Origin: Pusillimonas sp. TS35
Lineage (GTDB): Bacteria; Pseudomonadota; Gammaproteobacteria; Burkholderiales; Burkholderiaceae_B
NCBI RefSeq assembly: GCF_009857885.1
Contig: NZ_WWER01000001.1
Location: 620,001-684,000, forward strand
Direction: 5' to 3'
DNA: 64,000 bases
Both the position numbers and the translations under genes were made by a program. The notes under the pieces are model-generated. The model made no database searches. It saw only the letters and a list, made by a program, of their open reading frames with translations, and had not been told where the DNA came from. Each line of letters opens with the position of its first letter. Positions within the stretch are counted from its first letter, which is position 1. This document shows positions 8,013 to 16,425 of the stretch, in pieces.

Positions 8013-9425
8013 ATGTCCACTCCCGAAGACGTTACCAAGCTGATCGCAGACCGTGAGGTCGTGTTCGTCGATTTTCGCTTCACCGATACGCTCGGCAAAG
8101 AGCATCACCTGACCGTTCCCGCGCATTCGGTGGACGAAGAGAAACTGGAGTCGGGTGTGGCCTTCGACGGCTCCTCGATCGCTGGCTGGAAGGGGATCGA
8201 GGCCTCTGACATGCTGTTGATCCCGGACGCTGGCTCGGCCCGCCTGGATCCTTTCCGTGAAGAAGTCACGCTCAACCTTACCTGCGACGTCGTCGAACCT
8301 TCCGACCTGAAGGGCTACAGCCGCGACCCGCGTTCGCTGGCCAAGCGTGCCGAAGCCTATCTGAAGTCCAGCGGCCTGGGCGATACCGCTTACTTCGGCC
8401 CTGAACCCGAATTCTTTGTCTTTGACGGTGTGAGCTGGGACGACAACATGTCCGGGTGCTTCGTCAAGGTCAAGTCTGAAGAGGCGCCTTGGTCGCGCGG
8501 CCTGGATGTTGAGGGCGGCAACACGGGGCACCGCCCGGGCCTCAAAGGCGGCTATGTGCCTGTTTCTCCGGTCGATTCCTTCCAGGACATGCGCGGCGAA
8601 ATGTGCTTGCTGCTCGAGCAGCAGGGCGTACCGGTCGAGATCCATCACCATGAAGTGGCGGCGCCTGGCCAACTTGAGATCGGCACTAAGTTTTCCACCC
8701 TGGTGCAGCGCGCCGACTGGAACCAGATTCTCAAGTACACGATCCGCAACGTTGCGCATGTCTATGGCAAGACGGCCACCTTCATGCCCAAGCCTATCGT
8801 GGGCGACAATGGCTCGGGCATGCACGTACATCAGTCCATCTGGAAGGACGGCCAGAATCTGTTCGCCGGCAACGGCTACGCCGGCCTGTCCGAGTTCGCG
8901 CTTTACTATATTGGCGGCATCATCAAGCATGCCAAGGCGCTCAACGCCATCACCAATCCTGGCACCAACTCCTACAAGCGTCTTGTGCCGCACTACGAAG
9001 CGCCCGTCAAGCTGGCATACTCGGCTCGTAACCGCTCGGCCTCCATTCGCATTCCCTATGTGGGCAGCCCCAAGGCGCGTCGTGTTGAGGCCCGCTTCCC
9101 CGATCCGCTGGCCAACCCCTACCTGACGTTTGCGGCGCTGATGATGGCGGGCCTGGATGGTGTGCAGAACAAGATCCATCCCGGTGATCCGGCCGACAAG
9201 AACTTGTACGACCTACCGCCGGAAGAAGATGCGAAGATCCCGACCGTGTGCGCCTCGCTTGAAGAAGCACTGGACGCCCTGGATCGCGACCGTGAGTTTC
9301 TCACCCGTGGCGGCGTGTTCAGCAACGACATGCTTGATGCCTACATCGAACTCAAGATGAGCGAAGTCACGCGCCTGCGCATGACCACGCACCCGATCGA
9401 GTTCGATATGTACTACAGCTTGTAA
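8013..9425 (+). CDS. glnA: Glutamine synthetase type I
   Basis: Makes glutamine from glutamate, ammonia and ATP; a cytoplasmic dodecamer and entry point for ammonia. The 470-residue length is typical for GSI-beta. Visible motifs: [17 protein letters not shown] (N-terminal signature), [10 protein letters not shown] (metal ligands), [16 protein letters not shown] (ATP region), and NLYDLPPEE with Tyr399, the site adenylylated by GlnE. ATG at 8013 follows CTGGAG by about five bases; the earlier in-frame ATG at 7956 sits inside the sigma-54 promoter. Expression is expected from that NtrC-dependent promoter. Confidence 0.98.
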   Translation: MSTPEDVTKLIADREVVFVDFRFTDTLGKEHHLTVPAHSVDEEKLESGVAFDGSSIAGWKGIEASDMLLIPDAGSARLDPFREEVTLNLTCDVVEPSDLKGYSRDPRSLAKRAEAYLKSSGLGDTAYFGPEPEFFVFDGVSWDDNMSGCFVKVKSEEAPWSRGLDVEGGNTGHRPGLKGGYVPVSPVDSFQDMRGEMCLLLEQQGVPVEIHHHEVAAPGQLEIGTKFSTLVQRADWNQILKYTIRNVAHVYGKTATFMPKPIVGDNGSGMHVHQSIWKDGQNLFAGNGYAGLSEFALYYIGGIIKHAKALNAITNPGTNSYKRLVPHYEAPVKLAYSARNRSASIRIPYVGSPKARRVEARFPDPLANPYLTFAALMMAGLDGVQNKIHPGDPADKNLYDLPPEEDAKIPTVCASLEEALDALDRDREFLTRGGVFSNDMLDAYIELKMSEVTRLRMTTHPIEFDMYYSL

Positions 9426-9435
9426 GGTTGCAGGT

Positions 9436-9457
9436 CTGCGCGTGCATGCACGCGCAG
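9436..9457. terminator. Perfect 22-base palindrome after glnA
   Basis: The sequence reads the same on both strands across all 22 bases, centred on TGCATGCA, starting 10 bases after the glnA stop. It would fold into a strong GC-rich hairpin in the glnA-ntrB gap. No T-run follows, so it may be a partial (leaky or Rho-assisted) terminator or mRNA 3' stabiliser that separates high glnA from low ntrBC expression. Confidence 0.6.
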
Positions 9458-9603
9458 GCCGCCGGCAGCGGGCGAAAGCGTATGCACCCAGCAAAGTTCA
9501 CCGCCTGAAAGCGTCGGCGCGTTCGTCACCGCCCGGCAAAGCCCGCGAAGGATTTATGCCGCTGGAGGGCGCATCCGCGCCGCGCGCTACAGAAGGAAAC
9601 TTG

Positions 9604-10656
9604 ATGGAACCAGCCAGCTACGACCTGCTTTCGACCGCCGTGCTGTTTCTGGATCACGACGGGCGCATCCTGCACGCCAACACGGCCGCCGAAGAGCTTT
9701 TCAGCCTGTCGCGCAGACAGCTTGCGGGGCAATTGCTGGGCAGGCTGCTGGATGCCCACGGTGCACTTTGCGAGCGGCTGCCCGATGCCATCGAAGGTAA
9801 GTTCGGCATCCTGCGCCAGGATCTGATCATGACGCGCTGGGGGCGCCAGCAGGCCATCAGCCTGGCGGTGGTGCCCCTGCACCAGCAGCCCTGGGCTGCG
9901 CTGGTAGAAGCGCGGGTCATCGAACACCACATTCTGTTGGATCGCCACCAGCAGCTTGCCAACGAGCTCACCGCGCAGCGCGAATCCCTGCGCAATCTGG
10001 CGCATGAAGTCAAAAACCCGCTGGGTGGCATACGCGGGGCGGCACAACTGCTCGAAGCCGAGCTCGGCGACGACAGCCTGCGCGAGTATACGCAAGTCAT
10101 CATTGCCGAAGCCGACCGCTTGGGTGGCTTGGTCGATCGCCTGATTTCCCCGCAGGGTGAGTCGCTGGTGATGGGTTGGCTCAATATCCATGAAGTCTGC
10201 GAGCGTGTTTATACGCTGTTGTCGGCCGAATTCCCGCACATTCAGTTTGTACGCGATTACGATGCCTCGGCACCGGACTTAAAGGGCGATTTTGCACGCC
10301 TGCTGCAGGCGCTGCTGAACATTGCCCGCAACGCAGCGCAAGCGCTCACTGAGCATGCGCCCCACGACGGCGCACCGCGCGTCATTTTGCGCACCCGCGT
10401 GGGGCGCCAATTGCTGCTGGGTGGCCACCAGGCCCGCATGGGCCTTATTGTGTCGGTGATCGACAACGGCCCCGGTGTTCCGCCCGAACTGCGCGACAAA
10501 ATTTTTCATCCTCTGGTTACCGGACGGCCGAGCGGCACCGGCTTGGGGCTGAGTCTGGCACAGGAATTCACCCAGCAGCACGGCGGTATCGTGGAGTTCG
10601 ATTCCTACGCGGGGCGCACGGAGTTCCGGATGGTGCTTCCGCTTGAATCCCCATGA
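9604..10656 (+). CDS. glnL: Nitrogen regulation sensor kinase NtrB (GlnL)
   Basis: A 350-residue soluble histidine kinase/phosphatase that phosphorylates NtrC when PII signals nitrogen limitation. A PAS domain occupies about residues 10-110, followed by the HisKA H-box LAHEVKNPLGGIRGAAQ with phospho-acceptor His134, then an HATPase domain with LLNIARNAAQAL (N box), DNGPGVP (G1) and GTGLGLSLA (G2). The frame runs further upstream, but the ATG at 9604 has AGAAGGA just before it and gives the family length. Its end overlaps the space before ntrC; the two are co-transcribed. Confidence 0.96.
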   Translation: MEPASYDLLSTAVLFLDHDGRILHANTAAEELFSLSRRQLAGQLLGRLLDAHGALCERLPDAIEGKFGILRQDLIMTRWGRQQAISLAVVPLHQQPWAALVEARVIEHHILLDRHQQLANELTAQRESLRNLAHEVKNPLGGIRGAAQLLEAELGDDSLREYTQVIIAEADRLGGLVDRLISPQGESLVMGWLNIHEVCERVYTLLSAEFPHIQFVRDYDASAPDLKGDFARLLQALLNIARNAAQALTEHAPHDGAPRVILRTRVGRQLLLGGHQARMGLIVSVIDNGPGVPPELRDKIFHPLVTGRPSGTGLGLSLAQEFTQQHGGIVEFDSYAGRTEFRMVLPLESP

Positions 10657-10702
10657 ACGCCAAGTGCGGGCGCGCGCAGCGCCTGCGATGACGGAGCAAA
10701 GC

Positions 10703-12271
10703 ATGAAAGCAGTGTGGATCATCGACGACGACCAAAGCATCCGCTGGGTGCTGGAGAAAGCCTTGGCTCGGGTCGCTATCCCGGCGCAGGGGTTTGCAAA
10801 CGCCGCGGACATGCTGGATGCACTCGAACACGATACGCCGGCCGTACTGGTGACCGACATCCGCATGCCTGGCCAGGATGGCCTGTCCTTGCTCAAGCGC
10901 GTCAAGACGCAATGCCCCGCATTGCCGGTTATCGTGATGACCGCTTATACCGATTTGAACAGCACGGTGGCGGCGTTTCAGAAGGGCGCATTCGATTACC
11001 TGCCCAAGCCCTTCGACGTCAACGCAGCCATTGCCTTGATACAGCGCGCGGTGCAATCCGGCACAAATGCCGACGGGGCTGAAACGCCGGCGGCCAGCAG
11101 CCCCGAGCGCCTGATGATGCAATCTTCCGCGCCCGCGATGCAAGAGGTGTTTCGTGCGATTGGGCGGTTGGCGGCATCGAACGTGACCGTGCTGATCACG
11201 GGCGAATCCGGCACCGGCAAAGAACTGATCGCCCGCGCTCTGCACACGCACAGCAATCGGGCCAACGGTCCGTTTGTGGCTGTCAATGCGGCGGCTATTC
11301 CCAAGGATCTGCTGGAGGCCGAGCTCTTCGGCCATGAGCGCGGCGCCTTCACTGGCGCTACGCAGCAGCGCCGCGGCCGCTTCGAGGAAGCACGGGGTGG
11401 CACGCTGTTTCTGGACGAAATCGGTGACATGCCTTTCGAGTTGCAGACGCGTTTGCTGCGCGTACTGGCCGAAGGCAGCTTTTATCGGGTTGGGGGTTCT
11501 CAGGCTATCCACGCCGATGCCCGCATCGTCGCTGCCACACATCAACCGCTTGAGCAGCGCGTGACCGAAGGGCGCTTTCGGGAGGATTTGTTCCACAGGC
11601 TCAATGTGATCCGCCTGCGCCTGCCTCCTTTGCGCGAACGCAAGGAAGACATACCAGCGCTGGTGCGGCTATTCATGCAGAACAGCGCCAACGACCTTGG
11701 CGTGCCGGTGCGGCGCCTCACGTCCGAGGCCATGCAGGCCCTCTCGGCATTCGATTATCCGGGCAATATCCGCCAGCTAGAAAACTTCTGTCAGTGGCTC
11801 ACTGTCATGTCATCTGGCCAGCTTATCGAGGCCAAGGATCTGCCGCCCGAGGTATTGGCCGCTGCGGCCTCCGACGGCGCGGCTGGGCAGGGTGCCCCCG
11901 GCGGCGATGCGAATCAAGGCGGGGGGGGCGCGCTGGCGTCGCCTCAAAGGCACACCGCGGATGCAACCAGGGCGGAGCTGCTGGAGCAGCCAACATCGGC
12001 GGCGCAGACGGTTCAGCCCGCGCTGGCGCCTACCCTCGCTGGTCAACTAGACACTGCGCGCGGCTGGCTGGGCTTGCTCGAACTAGAAGCCCAGGCTCGC
12101 CTCGCGCGCAACGAGCCGGCCATCATGACCACACTGAGCCGTGACTTTGAGCGTGTACTCATCCAGACTGCGCTTGAATACTGCCGTGGCCGCCGCATGG
12201 AAGCTGCCCAGCGCCTGGGCATAGGCCGCAACACGCTGACGCGCAAATGCAGTGAACTGGGTATTGAGTGA
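10703..12271 (+). CDS. glnG: Nitrogen regulation response regulator NtrC (GlnG)
   Basis: A sigma-54 enhancer-binding protein. Receiver domain 1-120 with Asp52 in LVTDIRMPG; AAA+ domain with Walker A GESGTGKE, the sigma-54 contact loop GAFTGA and LFLDEIGDMP; and a C-terminal Fis-type helix-turn-helix (MEAAQRLGIGRNTLTRK). The start MKAVWIIDDD was chosen over two upstream in-frame ATGs because GGAG lies at 10693-10696 and NtrC proteins begin this way. At 522 residues it is longer than usual (about 470-490) because of a Gly/Ala-rich linker between AAA+ and HTH, which contains a G8 tract at 11921-11928. Confidence 0.97.
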   Translation: MKAVWIIDDDQSIRWVLEKALARVAIPAQGFANAADMLDALEHDTPAVLVTDIRMPGQDGLSLLKRVKTQCPALPVIVMTAYTDLNSTVAAFQKGAFDYLPKPFDVNAAIALIQRAVQSGTNADGAETPAASSPERLMMQSSAPAMQEVFRAIGRLAASNVTVLITGESGTGKELIARALHTHSNRANGPFVAVNAAAIPKDLLEAELFGHERGAFTGATQQRRGRFEEARGGTLFLDEIGDMPFELQTRLLRVLAEGSFYRVGGSQAIHADARIVAATHQPLEQRVTEGRFREDLFHRLNVIRLRLPPLRERKEDIPALVRLFMQNSANDLGVPVRRLTSEAMQALSAFDYPGNIRQLENFCQWLTVMSSGQLIEAKDLPPEVLAAAASDGAAGQGAPGGDANQGGGGALASPQRHTADATRAELLEQPTSAAQTVQPALAPTLAGQLDTARGWLGLLELEAQARLARNEPAIMTTLSRDFERVLIQTALEYCRGRRMEAAQRLGIGRNTLTRKCSELGIE

Positions 12272-12279
12272 GCGATGAG

Positions 12280-12375
12280 GGCGGCGGCGCCTGCAACGAT
12301 ATGCGAGCGCTGCGTGCTGCGGATAGCCGGTGAGGATGCGTCAGATTGCGGGAAAACTTCGCAGGCGCCGCCGCC
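12280..12375. terminator. 15-base perfect inverted repeat between convergent ntrC and fbpC
   Basis: The arms GGCGGCGGCGCCTGC (12280-12294) and GCAGGCGCCGCCGCC (12361-12375) are exact complements around a 66-base loop. It starts 8 bases after the ntrC stop and faces the fbpC end from the other side. A bidirectional transcript-end structure is likely; there is no T-run. Confidence 0.55.
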
Positions 12376-12428
12376 GTGCCCACGCATCGCATGTGTTGAT
12401 TGGCGTGCGCGCCAGCCCCGTTTTCAGG

Positions 12429-13211
12429 TCAGTGCGCCTCGCCGCGCAAGTAGGCTTGCGCACGCTGAGCCATCAGGGCTTCGCGGCGGATAAAGTTGGC
12501 CACGAAGGGCGAAACCGGGTTGGTGTGCAAGCCGTAGGGGCTGTCCCACTGCACGATAGCGCCGTCTTTCATGATGCCAATGCGATCGGCAATGGCGAAG
12601 GCCTCAGCCTGGTTGTGCGTGACCAATATGGCGGTATGCCCTGTTTGTTTCAGGATATCGCGCACTTCGAATGCCAAGTGCTCGCGCGTGTCCACGTCCA
12701 GATTCGAAAACGGTTCATCCAGTAGCAGCAGTTCGGGCTCGGGTGCCAGGGCGCGCGCCAGCGCGACACGCTGCTGCTGCCCGCCTGACAGTTCGTGGGG
12801 ATATCGTTTGGCTGAACCTTCAAGATGCGTGAGAGAGAGCAGCGCTTCAATCCGGGCTTCACGGCGTTGCCTGTCCCAGCGTCGCAGCCCGAAACCGACG
12901 TTGCCTGCCACTGTGAGGTGGGGGAAAAGCGCATAGTCCTGGAACATCATGCCTACCCGGCGCTGTTCGGGGGGAACCCGTGCATTGACGGTGGACAGCA
13001 CGGTATGATCCAGGACAATGCGGCCGGCGCGCAGCGGTTCGAAGCCGGCAATGGCGCGCAGCACCGTCGTTTTGCCGCAGCCCGAGGCACCCAACAGGCA
13101 GGCAATGGTGCCCTTGTCGAGCGAGATCGAGAGATCGCGCACCGCAGGCACCAAGCCGTTGGCGGTTTCATAGGCGAGAGAGATGCCTTCAAGAGTAAGC
13201 AGGGCGGACAT
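12429..13211 (-). CDS. fbpC: Iron(III) ABC transporter ATP-binding protein, short form
   Basis: The ATPase of a ferric iron importer. Walker A GASGCGKTT, Q-loop MFQDYALFPHLTV, ABC signature LSGGQQQRVALARAL, Walker B LLLLDEPFSNLD, and the H-loop in VTHNQAEA are all present. At 260 residues it lacks the C-terminal TOBE/regulatory extension of the roughly 350-residue FbpC proteins of Neisseria or Haemophilus. It lies 18 bases after the permease gene and is the last gene of the fbpA-fbpB-fbpC unit transcribed leftwards. Confidence 0.9.
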   Translation of the reverse strand: MSALLTLEGISLAYETANGLVPAVRDLSISLDKGTIACLLGASGCGKTTVLRAIAGFEPLRAGRIVLDHTVLSTVNARVPPEQRRVGMMFQDYALFPHLTVAGNVGFGLRRWDRQRREARIEALLSLTHLEGSAKRYPHELSGGQQQRVALARALAPEPELLLLDEPFSNLDVDTREHLAFEVRDILKQTGHTAILVTHNQAEAFAIADRIGIMKDGAIVQWDSPYGLHTNPVSPFVANFIRREALMAQRAQAYLRGEAH

Positions 13212-13229
13212 GGTGCGATGATGCGGTGA

Positions 13230-15050
13230 TTATTGGTTGGTTCTGAACTGCGTGCGTGCGAGCAGAATGACAGGCACTAGGCCGGCCAGCACGATCGCCA
13301 GCGCGGCCACGGCGCCTTCTTCGTAAGTACCGCGCGCCGCCTCGGCATACAGCCAGGTGGCCAGTGTCTCGAAGTTTACTGGGCGCAGCAGCAGCGTCGC
13401 GGGCAGCTCTTTCATGGCGTCGACGAACACCAGCAGCGCTGCCGCGCCCAATGCTGGCCGCAGCAGCGGCAGATGGACGCGACGCAATGTGCCGGCGGGT
13501 GTTTCACCCAGCAGCCGGGCAGCTTGTTCCATAGAAGGCGGAATGCGCGCCAGGCCCGCTTCAATGCCGCCGATGGAGATGGCAAGAAAGCGGATCATAT
13601 AGGCAAGCACGAGCGCCGCACCGCTGCCCATGAGGATGAGGCCCGGGTCGGGCCTGCCCAGCATCTGCCAGAGCGCGGAGATAGCATGGTCGGCCAGCAC
13701 GAAGGGCATCAGCAGCCCGATCGCCAACACAGTACCGGGCAGGGCGTAGCCGCTGGTGGCGACCCGTGCGCTGGCTTGCGCCAGCCGTTCGGCCGTGCGC
13801 GACGATTGCCGGGCACAGCGCACAGCCCAGGTGGCGACAAGGCCGCATGCCAGCGTAAGTGCCGTGGCGGCCAGGGCAATAAAAACGGTATTGCCGGCAC
13901 TGTGCAACAACTGCTCGGATATTGAACCGACCTCATGAAGACGCTTGACGGTTTCATTGAGCAAATACAGCGCGGGGGCCACAAAGCCGATTACAACAGG
14001 CAGCCAGCCAAGCAGGCAGGCGAGCCAGGCGGATGAGCCGCGCAGCTTGATAGGCTGCACCGTACGCGCGCGTTGCGTGCCCGCATAGCGCTGGCGCCGC
14101 CGCCCCATGCGCTCGGCTACGATCAGCACAGCGACGATGGCCAACATGGCCAGTGCAATTTGCGAGGCGCCGGCAAGGTCATTGCGGGTGATCCAGGTGG
14201 TGTAGACCGACACGGTGAGCGTCTGCACACCCAGGAATTCGGAAGCGCCGATATCGTTGAGCGTTTCGAGCAGCGCCAGGCTCACACCGACTGCGATGGC
14301 GGGGCGCGCCATAGGCAAGGCCACGCGAAAGAACACACTGCGGCTGGATTCGCCCAGCACCCTTGCCGCTTCCAGCAGGCTGGCCGCCTGTGTGGAAAAC
14401 ATGATGCGGGTGCTCAGGTAGACGTATGGGTAGAGTACGAAACCAAGCAGGAAGATGGCCCCCGGCAGGGAGCGCAGATCGGGCAGACGGAACTGGCGCG
14501 GGCTGTCGTAGCCGAGAAGATCGCGAATGAGTGATTGTATGGGCCCGATGGGGTGCAGCAGGTCGAGGTAGGCGAAGGCCACAATATATGTCGGCACGGC
14601 TAATGGCAGCAGCAGCGCCCATGACAGCGTACCGCGCGTGGGGAAATCGAATGCGGTGATCAGCCACGCGGCGCCCACGCCCAGACAGGCTACCAGCGTG
14701 CCAACCCCAACAAGCAGCAGCAATGTGTTGCCCAGGGCCGAGGGCAGCACGAACGCCCAGAGGTGCGACCAATGGCCTGCTTCCCCTTGCATGGCGTACC
14801 ATGCGAGCGCCAGCACGGGTGCCAGCACACAGGCGGCGATGGCAAAGCCGGCGAGCGGCCAGCCCGCCCCAGCCTTGAGCAGATTTCGCAGTTTACGGCC
14901 CAAGGCAAAACCGGCAGGCCCCGTGGTGAGGGCTGCCGGCTGTGAAGCGCGGGCCTGGCGGACGCTGCCAGGCGCGGTGGGCGCACCAGAAAGGGAAGCA
15001 CCCGCGCGCGCGCTGATCAACGGTTGTTGCGGTTTAGTTGTTGAAGCCAA
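13230..15050 (-). CDS. fbpB: Iron(III) ABC transporter permease, fused two-domain type
   Basis: An inner-membrane permease of 606 residues with two internally repeated six-helix halves, each ending in an EAA-type loop (EAARVLGESSRSVFFRVALPMARPA and EQAARLLGETPAGTLRRVHLPLLRPA region). This double architecture is typical of FbpB/SfuB iron permeases. The annotated start is a TTG at 15050, overlapping the end of fbpA by 17 bases, with no strong ribosome binding site. The first 60 residues are Ala/Ser/Thr-rich and do not look conserved, so the true start could be internal. It sits between fbpA and fbpC. Confidence 0.9.
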   Translation of the reverse strand: MASTTKPQQPLISARAGASLSGAPTAPGSVRQARASQPAALTTGPAGFALGRKLRNLLKAGAGWPLAGFAIAACVLAPVLALAWYAMQGEAGHWSHLWAFVLPSALGNTLLLLVGVGTLVACLGVGAAWLITAFDFPTRGTLSWALLLPLAVPTYIVAFAYLDLLHPIGPIQSLIRDLLGYDSPRQFRLPDLRSLPGAIFLLGFVLYPYVYLSTRIMFSTQAASLLEAARVLGESSRSVFFRVALPMARPAIAVGVSLALLETLNDIGASEFLGVQTLTVSVYTTWITRNDLAGASQIALAMLAIVAVLIVAERMGRRRQRYAGTQRARTVQPIKLRGSSAWLACLLGWLPVVIGFVAPALYLLNETVKRLHEVGSISEQLLHSAGNTVFIALAATALTLACGLVATWAVRCARQSSRTAERLAQASARVATSGYALPGTVLAIGLLMPFVLADHAISALWQMLGRPDPGLILMGSGAALVLAYMIRFLAISIGGIEAGLARIPPSMEQAARLLGETPAGTLRRVHLPLLRPALGAAALLVFVDAMKELPATLLLRPVNFETLATWLYAEAARGTYEEGAVAALAIVLAGLVPVILLARTQFRTNQ

Positions 15051-16083
15051 CTTTGTCTACCAATTCACTGGCCTGTTTGCGATGTTTCGCGATCTCGGTC
15101 AGCGCAAGATTATCGACCTTGAGTTCGCCGAAGCTGGCAACCACAGGATCAAGTTCGACGCCGGCCTTGACCGGGTATTCGTAGTTGGCCTTGGCGTACA
15201 TGCTTTGCGCCTTGTCGGACACCAGGTATTCGAGCAGCGCAACTGCATTGTTGCGGTTGGGCGCATGCTTGGCGACCGCGGCGCCCGAAATGTTGACGTG
15301 CGTGCCGCCGCTTTTCTCGAACGTGGGGCGCACAACCTTGATGGCTTCGCCCCATTTGTAGGCGTCGGAGCCGGGCTGTGCGTTCTTCATGCGGCCGACA
15401 TAATAGGCGTTGGCGATACCGACATCGCAGATGCCGCCAAGGATATCACGCGCTACATCGCGATCGCCCCCCGCAGCCTTGCGGCCCAGGTTGTCCTTTA
15501 CCTTGCGCAGCCAGGTTTCGGTGGCTTCGGTGCCGTTGTGCGCGATCATGGCCGCGATCATTGCGGTGTTGTAAGGGTGCTGGCCTGAACGGATGCAGAC
15601 TTTTTTATTCCATTTGGGATCGGCAAAATTTTCGTACGTGATGGCTTTCAGGTCGAGATCTTTTGCGACATAGGCGACGCGATCACGCAGCGACAGCGTG
15701 AACCACTGGTTGTCCTGGCCGCGCAGATTGGCGGGGATGGTTTCCTTCAGTACCTTGGAATCGACAGGCTGGGTGATCCCGGCATCGACCAGATCGAGCA
15801 GATTGCCGATGTCGACTGTCATGAGCACATCGGCCGGGGATTTGTCGCCTTCGGTCTTCACGCGCTCGATCAGGCCGTCTTTGACGAAAACCGTGTTGAC
15901 CTTGATGCCGGAGTCTTTGGCAAACTGATCGAGCAGCGGCTGGATGAGGCCGGGTTCGCGTGTGGTGTAGAGCGTGACATCGCCGCCCGCGGCGTGAGCG
16001 ACCCCAGGAAGGGTGACAAGGGTGGCAGCGCCAGCCAAGGTGAGAGCACGAAAGAGGGGTTGCAGCCTGGGGGCGAAGGACAT
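15034..16083 (-). CDS. fbpA: Periplasmic iron(III)-binding protein
   Basis: A 349-residue periplasmic ferric-ion binding protein. A Sec signal peptide (residues 1 to about 32, ending GVAHAAG) precedes VTLYTTREPGLIQPLLDQF, and the paired tyrosines Tyr227/Tyr228 in GIANAYYVG match the iron-coordinating pair of FbpA proteins. It delivers iron to FbpB/FbpC encoded directly downstream. CCGGAG lies about 10 bases before the ATG. A Fur-box-like site lies about 100 bases upstream and a GC-rich hairpin lies in the leader, pointing to iron repression. Confidence 0.95.
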   Translation of the reverse strand: MSFAPRLQPLFRALTLAGAATLVTLPGVAHAAGGDVTLYTTREPGLIQPLLDQFAKDSGIKVNTVFVKDGLIERVKTEGDKSPADVLMTVDIGNLLDLVDAGITQPVDSKVLKETIPANLRGQDNQWFTLSLRDRVAYVAKDLDLKAITYENFADPKWNKKVCIRSGQHPYNTAMIAAMIAHNGTEATETWLRKVKDNLGRKAAGGDRDVARDILGGICDVGIANAYYVGRMKNAQPGSDAYKWGEAIKVVRPTFEKSGGTHVNISGAAVAKHAPNRNNAVALLEYLVSDKAQSMYAKANYEYPVKAGVELDPVVASFGELKVDNLALTEIAKHRKQASELVDKVGFNN

Positions 16084-16116
16084 GAGCGGTATCTCCGGAA
16101 ATTGGGGGAAGGAAAG

Positions 16117-16143
16117 ACGGCCCCGCGGGTAATGCGGGGCCGT
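16117..16143 (-). promoter_or_regulatory. GC-rich hairpin in the fbpA leader
   Basis: ACGGCCCCGC (16117-16126) pairs perfectly with GCGGGGCCGT (16134-16143) around a 7-base loop, 34 bases upstream of the fbpA ATG. Read in the fbpA direction it is followed by TCTTTCCTT, a weak pyrimidine run, so it might act as an attenuator or 5' stabiliser. Confidence 0.6.
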
Positions 16144-16182
16144 GATCGAAAACGGATTGTAAAGCTTAATGGGGTTTTAAAT

Positions 16183-16201
16183 ACTAATGATTCTCATATA
16201 A
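16183..16201. promoter_or_regulatory. Fur-box-like site upstream of fbpA
   Basis: ACTAATGATTCTCATATAA matches the 19-base Fur consensus at 11 or more positions, including the central AATGAT..TCAT. A related element TTGAGAACAAT follows at 16204, giving a TTCTCA/TGAGAA dyad. Iron-dependent repression of fbpABC by Fur is the natural inference; fpr on the other side might also be affected. Confidence 0.7.
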
Positions 16202-16425
16202 CATTGAGAACAATACCAGAGTCCGATATCGCTTTCAATATTTTGTCAGGAAACGTCGTATCCGTGCTGCGGTTTTCTGCCTGGATTTGCGTCATATCAA
16301 GCCTGGTGTGCGGTGTTTATGTGACAGTGCCGCAAGTGGGATAAAATCTTCTTTGTCAACAAGTACATACCAGTACGCGCGTTTGGCCTGGATACCAGCA
16401 TCCGGCGCGCTTCATTTTCAACAAT

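Larger units (their letters stand above)
16084..16425. other. Divergent regulatory region fbpA / fpr (342 bases)
   Basis: It holds no credible gene. It contains a leader hairpin next to fbpA, a Fur-box-like AT-rich patch at 16175-16215, and about 200 bases of leader before fpr. The start codon of fpr at 16426 is preceded by no strong Shine-Dalgarno sequence. Confidence 0.7.
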
